A stretch of 5,287 bases of DNA, from NCBI GenBank assembly GCA_013203565.1, contig JABMPZ010000068.1, forward strand, positions 1 to 5,287. Reading direction: 5' to 3'. The position numbers and the translations under genes are program-made. The stretch comes from Parcubacteria group bacterium. Its GTDB lineage: Bacteria > Patescibacteriota > Minisyncoccia > Minisyncoccales > CG1-02-41-26. The notes under the pieces are model-generated. The model was not told the origin of the DNA and did not search any database. It saw only the letters and a list, made by a program, of their open reading frames with translations. Below are positions 1 to 5,063 of this stretch, piece by piece. Every line of letters starts with the position of its first letter. Positions within the stretch are counted from its first letter, which is position 1.

Positions 1-5
1 AAAAT

Positions 6-49
6 AAAAGGCAACAAATGGGCACGATCGTGCCCATTTGTTGCCTTTT
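6..49. repeat. 44-bp perfect palindrome, bidirectional terminator-like hairpin
   Basis: Each 22-nt arm is the exact reverse complement of the other, with the centre at CGATCG (25-30). The core of 10-45 is flanked by four A on the left and four T on the right, so either strand's transcript would form a very long hairpin followed by U residues. On the minus strand the tract is TTTTATTTT (9 down to 1), which is the better terminator and could stop transcripts from the IS30 transposase. On the plus strand it is only TTTT before CTTCGG. The first 23 nt of the core recur at the right edge (5265-5287), so this is a repeated element rather than a one-off terminator. Its identity as a terminator is inferred; it could equally be a REP-like or palindromic mobile unit. 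Confidence 0.8.
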
Positions 50-85
50 CTTCGGAGGCTAATAACCACGCGGGTTAACATACGG

Positions 86-126
86 CTACTTCAAATGTTA
101 TTACTGTATCACTACTACTTCAAATG
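86..126. repeat. 12-bp direct repeat upstream of the promoter
   Basis: CTACTTCAAATG occurs at 86-97 and again at 115-126, 29 bp apart start to start, just upstream of the -35 box at 151. No open reading frame of useful length covers both copies, so coding constraint does not explain them. A pair of sites for an upstream-binding regulator is one possible reading. The second copy also lies inside a weak inverted repeat (ACTACT at 114-119 or 111-116 with AGTAGT at 131-136). Function is unknown. Confidence 0.5.
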
Positions 127-150
127 CGTGAGTAGTTACGAGAAGAAAAC

Positions 151-179
151 TTGACATTACGGTATATTTATGCTATCAT
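151..179 (+). promoter_or_regulatory. Sigma70-type promoter pointing right
   Basis: TTGACA (151-156) is a perfect -35 hexamer. A 17-bp spacer follows, then TATCAT (174-179), a 5/6 match to the -10 hexamer, preceded by TG one base upstream (171-172) as in extended -10 promoters. Transcription would start near 186. The first plus-strand gene downstream is the SPFH-like gene at 1325, but an IS30 element now lies between. Without the IS the promoter would give a leader of about 110 nt. It is the best promoter match I found in the window; activity is inferred. Confidence 0.72.
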
Positions 180-187
180 GATAGCAT
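170..187. promoter_or_regulatory. 18-bp palindrome over the -10 box, candidate operator
   Basis: ATGCTATCATGATAGCAT is a perfect inverted repeat with no spacer. It covers the whole -10 hexamer and the expected transcription start of the promoter at 151-179. A perfect palindrome placed here is the usual arrangement for a repressor site that blocks RNA polymerase. The repressor is not encoded in this window, so the regulator is unknown. A weak transcript hairpin is an alternative but the position favours a DNA site. Confidence 0.5.
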
Positions 188-205
188 CTATTAGTTAGGT
201 ACATT

Positions 206-1198
206 TTACCCCCAAGTGCAACACTTCGTTAACTGAACTTTAGGAACTGTGAGCTGTATTGGCTTGTCAAAGAAGACCTCTTTGGGTGTCTTAAAGCCAA
301 GACACTTGCGAGGAGTATTGTTCATTACATCAACAATAGCAGATAATTGTTCGTCTGTATATTCTGATAGTTTGGATTTTTTAGGAATAAATTTCCTCAA
401 CCTTTGAAAAGAGTTTTCTATGCCTCCTTTTTCCCAAGATGAATAAGCATGGCAGAAGAATGTTGGGATTTCTAATTGTTCATGTCGAGCATTTTCAAAC
501 CCATTATCTAGTGTTGCAGACAAGGCATTCAGCGATTTCAACATCTTATCATAAGCTGTCATCGCTTTCCTTAATTGAGGCACTCTCTTAATATCAAAAT
601 ATCTTGCTTGTCTGTCTACTACCCCAGCCAACCTTTCTTTCTCTGTTTTTGTAGTACCGAGAACATCAATCTCAAAATCTCCTATTCTTGTCCGATTGTT
701 TATCTCATCGGGTCTATGCTCAATAAATACCCTGTTTTTGATGATTCCCCTTTTACTGTTTGTTTTCTTTTTCCTACGATATGGTTTCTTGTAAGGGAGA
801 TATTGAATAAAATCTTGTCCATGTACTGTGTCTAACCAATTGTAAATTGATTTAGAGCTAATAATTGAAACATCATTGTTTTCAAACTTCAATCTTCCAC
901 TAATCTGCTCTGGTGTCCATCTTGAGCCTGAACCCATCTTTTGTTTAATGTAATCTTCAAGCCAAGGGTTAGTAGTAATTTTCATACTCTGTCTCTTAGC
1001 TCGGTACCGTCTGACATACGCCTTGTGACTGGCTTTGTCAGGAGTATACACACCATTTACTTTGTTACGACTTACTTCTCTACTTACTGAAGAGTGGCTC
1101 TTCCCAAGAACTTTAGAAATACTTCTTAGGGAATAGCCTTTGTTCAGTAGAACGGAGAGTTCGTTTCTACTGTGTTTAGTGAAATGTTCGTACTTCAT
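206..1198 (-). CDS. IS30-family DDE transposase
   Basis: The 330-aa protein is full length for the family and catalyses cut-and-join movement of the surrounding IS. Residues 4-45 form the N-terminal helix-turn-helix (LRSISKVLGKSHSSVSREV), followed by the family-typical RWTPEQISGRL segment (93-103). The integrase-like core shows all three acidic catalytic positions in IS30 context: GDFEIDVLG (D178), TLDNGFEN (D231) and SWEKGGIENSFQRLRKFIPK (E261). There is no frameshift or internal stop, so the enzyme is probably active. The ATG at 1198 has no Shine-Dalgarno sequence before it. The stop codon (206-208) lies in the proposed target duplication, so its C-terminus would change with insertion site. 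It reads opposite to the promoter at 151, so leader transcripts of the SPFH gene would be antisense to it. Confidence 0.95.
   Translation of the reverse strand: MKYEHFTKHSRNELSVLLNKGYSLRSISKVLGKSHSSVSREVSRNKVNGVYTPDKASHKAYVRRYRAKRQSMKITTNPWLEDYIKQKMGSGSRWTPEQISGRLKFENNDVSIISSKSIYNWLDTVHGQDFIQYLPYKKPYRRKKKTNSKRGIIKNRVFIEHRPDEINNRTRIGDFEIDVLGTTKTEKERLAGVVDRQARYFDIKRVPQLRKAMTAYDKMLKSLNALSATLDNGFENARHEQLEIPTFFCHAYSSWEKGGIENSFQRLRKFIPKKSKLSEYTDEQLSAIVDVMNNTPRKCLGFKTPKEVFFDKPIQLTVPKVQLTKCCTWG
214..232 (+). repeat. Left terminal inverted repeat of the IS30 element
   Basis: AAGTGCAACACTTCGTTAA pairs with the right-end copy at 1214-1232, read in reverse complement as AAGTGCACCACTTCATAAT; 15 of 19 positions agree. 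The repeat encodes the last residues of the transposase (QLTKCCT), so the end of the gene and the end of the element overlap. The right copy itself contains a small palindrome, TGAAGTGGTGCACTTCA. Confidence 0.75.
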
Positions 1199-1213
1199 AA
1201 TTGTTTTTATTTA

Positions 1214-1232
1214 ATTATGAAGTGGTGCACTT
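1214..1232 (-). repeat. Right terminal inverted repeat of the IS30 element
   Basis: This partner of the 214-232 repeat lies upstream of the transposase start codon (1198). On the minus strand it contains CATAAT (1219-1214), a possible -10 box for the transposase, so transposase binding here could also control its own transcription. That control is inferred from the layout. Confidence 0.75.
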
Positions 1233-1242
1233 CATTTTACAA
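1214..1242 (-). promoter_or_regulatory. Candidate junction promoter for the transposase
   Basis: On the minus strand TTGTAA (1242-1237) is followed by exactly 17 bp and CATAAT (1219-1214). The -10 match is 5/6 and the -35 match only 4/6. The -10 box is inside the right inverted repeat while the -35 box is in flanking DNA, so transcription would depend on the insertion site. Start of transcription would be near 1207, leaving a leader of about 9 nt before the ATG, which agrees with the missing ribosome binding site. Weak evidence. Confidence 0.35.
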
Positions 1243-1258
1243 ATTGCGTTAAGAAGAG

Positions 1259-1279
1259 AACATTGAAAAATGTTTTTTT
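1259..1279 (+). terminator. Weak terminator-like hairpin in the leader of the SPFH gene
   Basis: AACATT (1259-1264), a GAAA loop and AATGTT (1269-1274) form a 6-bp stem followed at once by a run of seven T (1273-1279). The stem has only one G-C pair so it would terminate poorly alone. A second short inverted repeat (TTGAA at 1284-1288, TTCAA at 1294-1298) follows. It may be an attenuator in the leader or a chance structure in AT-rich DNA. Confidence 0.3.
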
Positions 1280-1313
1280 GTAGTTGAATTACATTCAAAC
1301 AAAAATTCTAAAA

Positions 1314-1321
1314 AGGAGAGG
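1314..1321 (+). promoter_or_regulatory. Strong Shine-Dalgarno sequence fixing the start at 1325
   Basis: AGGAGAGG includes GGAG at 1315-1318, six bases before the ATG at 1325. It is the only convincing Shine-Dalgarno sequence in the window; the transposase, VirB6-like and 141-aa genes have AT-rich stretches in that place. It supports the chosen start and suggests the SPFH-like gene is translated strongly. Confidence 0.8.
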
Positions 1322-1324
1322 AAA

Positions 1325-2542
1325 ATGAAAGCGAAGACAGAAAAAGAAAAGGGAAAAGGAATAACACGGTTGCAATATATAGGGATAGTTTGTGGTTTAG
1401 TTGGCGTTTTTGTCATTCTATTTCTCATAATGATAATGGCTAAGGTTCCATCTAATAAAGTAAGGGTATTTCTTGTATTGGCATGGTTAGTGGAAGGGCT
1501 TCTAAGCGCCTGGATACTTTTTTCTTTCAGATTTGTTGCTTATGCAGAAAGAGCATTTGCAATAATTCTCGGAGGAGATCCAATTTATATTGAGGGCGCT
1601 AAGATTGTTTTTGTGCCAAGATTTCCTTATACACAGTTCGTGAAATATCCGAAAAAGACCTTTGATTTTCATGATCTGCCTGGTAATGGTTTTACTAGAG
1701 CAGGTACGTTTAGGGATACTTACTACGAACCAGAGCCAGTGAAGGTTAAAGGATTCGGCTATATCCGTATTCCTGCTGGACTAGATGGTCTTACAAAATT
1801 TCATTGGGCTGAAATTCCGAAAGATGATGATGGTCTGGAAAATTGGTTGCAAGAGTTTGCAGATCGTCTATTTTGGGATTTAATGCCCAAATTTATTTGC
1901 CGAGAGTTTTTCGAGGCCTATTCTGAAGAGGATAAAGATAAAGACCTAATGAAAAAGGTGCAGGTCGAAATAGATAAAATGATAGAGGAGGCCTGCGAAG
2001 AGGGAAATGTTTTAGGTATCGTAGGATTTACTGCTAATGACATCGGCATTGGAATTAGGGACTTGGAATGGCGAGAAGAGTTAGTAGAAAAAATGAGTAG
2101 GGTCAATGTCGAGGAGTATGAAACCAAAGCAGCCAAAAAAGAGTCCCAGCAGAGGGTGCATGAATCAATGGGTGTATATATAGATAACATGACACTCGCT
2201 GAAGGAGGAGACATCGAAGAACCGGACGGTAAGTATAAGATAAAAGACCCCAAAGAAGCCAAAGAGCTATCTAAGGAGTTTACTGAACAACAGATGGCTT
2301 TAAAGGCAAATAGTATGCAACGTATTGATATAAATAGTGGCGATAACAATCTCATGGGTTTAATCGCAGGTGTTGTTGCAGCCGCCAAACAGATAGGAGA
2401 TTCATCTGATGTAGGTGAGAAGGGAGACCAAGAAAAAAAGAAGAAAAAGAAAAAGCCCAAAAAAGCTTTGAGCGATATGTCCGAGGAAGAATATTTTGCC
2501 TCGCTTGCAGATGAAGACGAGGAAGAAGAGGAAAACGAATAG
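1325..2542 (+). CDS. Two-TM SPFH/band-7-like membrane protein
   Basis: The 405-aa protein starts with a Lys-rich stretch, then two hydrophobic helices (about 17-39 and 47-68) that anchor it in the membrane with both ends probably in the cytoplasm. Residues 74-260 follow the SPFH (stomatin/prohibitin/flotillin/HflK) plan: a post-membrane beta region with RAFAIILGG, FVPRFPY and KYPKKTFDF, an EPVKVKGFGYIRIP strand pair, an amphipathic stretch, then a GIVGFTANDIGIGIRDLEW strand that resembles the family's GI-x-V segment. A charged helix (260-330) follows. The tail holds seven consecutive lysines (371-377) and ends in acidic residues (ADEDEEEEENE). SPFH proteins form large membrane rings that organise proteases or membrane domains; the partner here is unknown. 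The family call rests on pattern rather than a search. The IS30 element splits the gene from its likely promoter. Confidence 0.7.
   Translation: MKAKTEKEKGKGITRLQYIGIVCGLVGVFVILFLIMIMAKVPSNKVRVFLVLAWLVEGLLSAWILFSFRFVAYAERAFAIILGGDPIYIEGAKIVFVPRFPYTQFVKYPKKTFDFHDLPGNGFTRAGTFRDTYYEPEPVKVKGFGYIRIPAGLDGLTKFHWAEIPKDDDGLENWLQEFADRLFWDLMPKFICREFFEAYSEEDKDKDLMKKVQVEIDKMIEEACEEGNVLGIVGFTANDIGIGIRDLEWREELVEKMSRVNVEEYETKAAKKESQQRVHESMGVYIDNMTLAEGGDIEEPDGKYKIKDPKEAKELSKEFTEQQMALKANSMQRIDINSGDNNLMGLIAGVVAAAKQIGDSSDVGEKGDQEKKKKKKKPKKALSDMSEEEYFASLADEDEEEEENE
2421..2440 (+). other. Candidate -1 ribosomal frameshift site
   Basis: In the SPFH gene's frame the heptamer A AAA AAG lies at 2434-2440, the most slippery -1 sequence known in bacteria. 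AGGGAG (2421-2426) sits 7 nt upstream, the same hexamer and spacing as in E. coli dnaX. A weak 5-bp stem (AAAGC 2452-2456, GCTTT 2465-2469) is possible downstream. Shifted ribosomes would read 24 new codons to TGA at 2512-2514, giving a 396-aa protein with the acidic tail replaced by a more basic one. Lys-rich, purine-rich coding could create this by chance. Confidence 0.3.
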
Positions 2543-2553
2543 AATATTGTATA

Positions 2554-2583
2554 GGGAGCTCTCATATGAGCTCCCGTTTTTTT
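2554..2583 (+). terminator. Intrinsic terminator of the SPFH-like gene
   Basis: GGGAGCTC (2554-2561) pairs with GAGCTCCC (2568-2575) around a 6-nt loop, followed by G and seven T (2577-2583). It begins 11 bp after the stop codon at 2542. The T-tract runs into the stop codon (2582-2584) of the convergent 141-aa gene, so the two genes are separated by this hairpin alone. On the minus strand the sequence after the hairpin is TATACAATATT, a poor U-tract, so termination is mainly rightward. Confidence 0.9.
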
Positions 2584-3007
2584 ATTCCACTAATTCTCTG
2601 TAGTTGTCCTCTTTAATAGGAGAAGATAGTTCTTCTTTTTTAGTTTTTTTAGGCTGATTTTCTATTATGAGGGGTGCTTTAGGCTTTTGAGTCTTTTTAG
2701 GTTGTGGTGGAAGTCTTTTTTCTGCTAAAGCTAATACTTGTGAATTAATATCTTTAGCCAAATCCATTGCTTTTTTTTGAGTTATTTTCAGTGACATTTT
2801 TAAAGTGCCGGGTAGATTCTTTTTATTAATCTCACCTTCAGCAGTTTTTTTTACAATGCTGGCAATAATCCCACCAGCTGTTTTTTCGCCTTTACCAATT
2901 TTTTTTAAGAAATCTTCATCACTTTCTTCTAAGCCATGTTTTTTTACAATGCTGGATATAATGGAAGATGTATTTTCAGGAAAAATTATTTTTTGTTTGT
3001 TACTCAT
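2582..3007 (-). CDS. Hypothetical Lys-rich protein downstream of the VirB6-like gene
   Basis: I do not recognise this 141-aa protein. It has no signal peptide or membrane segment. Residues 1-98 look helical, and two related segments, IISSIVKK (16-23) and IIASIVKK (47-54), lie 31 residues apart. A helical stretch (71-97) leads into a basic, Pro/Lys-rich and probably disordered tail (98-126) with PKK repeated, ending in an acidic NYRELVE. It starts 13 bp after the VirB6-like stop with no Shine-Dalgarno sequence, so translation is likely coupled or start-codon driven. Position in the string suggests a soluble accessory of the secretion/pilus locus, but that is inference from context only. Confidence 0.75.
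   Translation of the reverse strand: MSNKQKIIFPENTSSIISSIVKKHGLEESDEDFLKKIGKGEKTAGGIIASIVKKTAEGEINKKNLPGTLKMSLKITQKKAMDLAKDINSQVLALAEKRLPPQPKKTQKPKAPLIIENQPKKTKKEELSSPIKEDNYRELVE
2846..2955 (-). repeat. 17-bp direct repeat inside the 141-aa gene
   Basis: TTTTTTTACAATGCTGG occurs at 2846-2862 and 2939-2955, 93 bp (31 codons) apart. Both copies encode the same SIVKK segment in the same frame. Identity at the DNA level beyond what the residues need suggests a recent or conserved internal duplication. Confidence 0.6.
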
Positions 3008-3020
3008 AATTTGTTTTTAG

Positions 3021-5018
3021 TTAACTGAAATTAGGATCATTCATAAATCTTCTATGGGCTATTCTCAATTTTCTCACTTCATCACGGTCATTTCTTGCGA
3101 TCGCTTCTTGAATCATATTAAACATATCAGTTCGAGTAGCTACTCCTGTCCCTCTTCTGTTTCTGGCATCCTTTAAGGCGTCTATTTGTGCCTGACTTCC
3201 AGATCGAGCTAAGTTATTTCTTTTGGCATCGTCCATACCGCTTACTACAGCTGCGTTTTGTAGAACTGCTTTTTCTTTTACATTTTGAGTGAAATCTCTG
3301 GCACCCATATTTCTCACTTCATTCGTAACCATCTTTTTTCTTTGTTCTGTCTCTATATTCTGTCGCATTTGTGGTGTTATAACTAAAGCAGGGTTAGCAG
3401 TTTGTACCCTAGTAATTTCATCCTCAAGTTGTTTTTTGAATTTATCCGTTTTCAGTATTGGAGTTAAATCAGGTCTGGATTTACTAAGATTCTGTAAATC
3501 AACTCCAAGTGCCTTGGCTTCTTTGAGGAATTTTAGTTCTTTTTGATGATCTATGTTACCAGCTGCATCTCTGAAAGCAAAATCTCCTCTTTTTGCTAAG
3601 ATTGCAGACATTGCTGCTCGTTCTTTTTTCTCTCTATCTGTCAAAGGTCTCTTCTCCATAGCTTTTTTGATATCTTCAGAGCCCATTCTTTCTAGCCGTT
3701 TTTGGGTTTTCTCGTCAGTTGCCCAACGTTTTGCTTTTCTTGCTTCGTGGAATCCAGGCCTGACAAAATGTCTAGTCCAGCGTGATGTTTCTAATCCTTT
3801 TTCTATTTTTGCCCTGCCCTTTTCTCTACCTTCTTTAGTAAAGCCACCTTTCAATGTTCCTCCTAGTTTCCCTTTTACACCTTTTCCTTCAGACGCCCCT
3901 ACGACTGCACCACTTACCCCAGCTCCAATCCCCTCCCCAAGGTCCTTTGTTTTTTTCACTATTTTTATACTCCCCTTTTTTCCAGCGAATTTAGCTCCTT
4001 TAATTATTGCTCCGCTACCAGCTACATTTATTTTCATAGCCATTATTAATCCAACAATCATAAAGAATAAAGCTATTAAATATGGCGCAATCTCACTAAT
4101 AAATGAGCCCATAAACCCATTGGCTGGCACTCTCATAAAGTCTGGGTTTGCGCTTTTTATTACAACTTGTTGTGATAAATAAAGGAAGAATCCTGAAGGT
4201 ATAACAATCATAGCCCATTGTAGGAATATGCCCCACCATTGATCGAAATATTTTTTAGTTTGGTCGAATATCCAAGCAAAGAAAGCTAAAGGCGAAAGGA
4301 TAACTAATATCCAAATTATTGGGGCCCTTGCAATGAATATAAAAGCATAGAGTAAAGTAATGAAGCCAGCTATAAAACCATAAGCTATTAAAAATAGTGC
4401 TTTCAGGATTTTTACACCATCAAACATTAGATTTTCCCATTGATTGAATATAACGGCCTCTTGACGGCTAAATACATCTAATAGAACTTGAAAGTCAATT
4501 CCTTGCAAGAAAAAGCTTGATATAATATTGGCTATATCAACAACAACAGCGCATATCGCTGGGGTGAAGTTTATTAAGAGAGCAATTAATAAAAGTTTTG
4601 GAAATGTTTTTTTAACATTAAAGTTGCTTATACTCAAAGCAGTTGCTAAGCCAATATATGCCAACCCTAAGATAAACATCATATTGGTTATGTCTCGCAG
4701 TAGTGTCCACCCAATTTGGATAATAGGATTGGCAGGTGCAGCGGTGCCAGGCATTGTATAAGAAATTTGCCAAATATTAGAAATAGCAACTCCGAGAAAC
4801 CAGTTGCCAAGTCGTAAGAATACTTTAGCTACGAATATTATTATTCTAAGAACTAAAGCAATTGCGCCTGAAACCCATGTTTTGGGATTCCATAGTTGTG
4901 CTGAAGCATATCTAAATGGGAAAACTGTTAAAACAATAATAAACAAAATACATAGCAAAATGATGCGTTTTTTTGTAAACGTTTTCTTAAAAGATATTCT
5001 TTTAAAAATATCAAGCAT
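3021..5018 (-). CDS. VirB6-like type IV secretion/pilus membrane protein
   Basis: The 665-aa protein begins with a basic N-terminus and hydrophobic helix (19-33) ending in ASA before Q41, a good signal peptidase site. Further membrane segments lie at about 50-80 (one or two), 108-130, 140-170, 204-230, 232-250, 264-284 and 312-331. The central GWTLLRDITNMMFILGLAYI, and RAPIIWILVILSPLAF with the aromatic FDQWWGIFLQWAM, fit the polytopic VirB6/TrbL group, the inner-membrane channel component of type IV secretion systems. After a Gly-rich stretch (359-392) comes a long charged, helical tail (393-665) with no hydrophobic segment. Such tails are common in CPR versions and presumably face the cytoplasm. 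VirB4, VirB8 or pilin genes are not in the window. The family call rests on topology and local pattern. The ATG at 5018 has no Shine-Dalgarno sequence; TATAAT ends 8 nt upstream. Confidence 0.8.
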   Translation of the reverse strand: MLDIFKRISFKKTFTKKRIILLCILFIIVLTVFPFRYASAQLWNPKTWVSGAIALVLRIIIFVAKVFLRLGNWFLGVAISNIWQISYTMPGTAAPANPIIQIGWTLLRDITNMMFILGLAYIGLATALSISNFNVKKTFPKLLLIALLINFTPAICAVVVDIANIISSFFLQGIDFQVLLDVFSRQEAVIFNQWENLMFDGVKILKALFLIAYGFIAGFITLLYAFIFIARAPIIWILVILSPLAFFAWIFDQTKKYFDQWWGIFLQWAMIVIPSGFFLYLSQQVVIKSANPDFMRVPANGFMGSFISEIAPYLIALFFMIVGLIMAMKINVAGSGAIIKGAKFAGKKGSIKIVKKTKDLGEGIGAGVSGAVVGASEGKGVKGKLGGTLKGGFTKEGREKGRAKIEKGLETSRWTRHFVRPGFHEARKAKRWATDEKTQKRLERMGSEDIKKAMEKRPLTDREKKERAAMSAILAKRGDFAFRDAAGNIDHQKELKFLKEAKALGVDLQNLSKSRPDLTPILKTDKFKKQLEDEITRVQTANPALVITPQMRQNIETEQRKKMVTNEVRNMGARDFTQNVKEKAVLQNAAVVSGMDDAKRNNLARSGSQAQIDALKDARNRRGTGVATRTDMFNMIQEAIARNDRDEVRKLRIAHRRFMNDPNFS

Positions 5019-5026
5019 ATTTAATT

Positions 5027-5032
5027 ATTATA
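5027..5032 (-). promoter_or_regulatory. TATAAT directly before the VirB6-like start
   Basis: A perfect -10 hexamer lies on the minus strand with only 8 nt between it and the ATG at 5018. Transcription would begin at or within two bases of the start codon, giving a leaderless mRNA, which fits the lack of a ribosome binding site. No good -35 box is visible 17 bp upstream (TTTCCC region). In DNA this AT-rich the hexamer can arise by chance. Confidence 0.35.
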
Positions 5033-5063
5033 TAACAAAAAGGGGAGATGGGGAAATGTGTGT

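Larger units (their letters stand above)
202..1240 (-). mobile_element. IS30-family insertion sequence with flanking 8-bp direct repeats
   Basis: The element is about 1.02 kb (best estimate 210-1232) and carries one intact transposase on the minus strand. Imperfect terminal inverted repeats lie at 214-232 and 1214-1232 (about 15 of 19 match when one is reversed). CATTTTAC occurs at 202-209 and 1233-1240, one copy touching each proposed end, and is read as the target-site duplication. If so, the left end carries four extra C (210-213) before the inverted repeat. IS30-family duplications are usually shorter, so the exact ends are uncertain. The element sits between the promoter at 151-179 and the gene at 1325, that is, in the leader of that gene. 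Confidence 0.8.

Noticed and set aside
1..78. Open plus-strand frame ending at TAA 76-78 (tail FSSEANNHAG), possibly the end of an upstream gene
   Set aside because: Only 25 codons are visible and about half come from the palindrome; the rest resembles no family I know. Two other plus frames are also open across the palindrome, so openness means little.
8..153. Plus-strand frame reading through the palindrome into 50-150
   Set aside because: It has no ribosome binding site, covers the repeats and promoter region, and its composition (runs of Leu and Tyr) looks like chance translation.
1259..1300. Riboswitch in the leader of the SPFH-like gene
   Set aside because: Only two short weak hairpins are visible and no conserved riboswitch core is recognisable.
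1918..2565. 215-aa minus-strand frame opposite the SPFH-like gene
   Set aside because: It is a Ser/Phe-rich mirror of the acidic and Lys-rich coding strand and runs through the terminator hairpin.
2846..2955. CRISPR-like or tandem repeat array
   Set aside because: There are only two copies, in frame inside a gene, and they encode the same peptide segment.
3553..4182. 209-aa plus-strand frame opposite the VirB6-like gene
   Set aside because: It is a Pro/Phe-rich shadow of the Gly/Lys-rich tail, has no ribosome binding site, and overlaps a clearly better gene.
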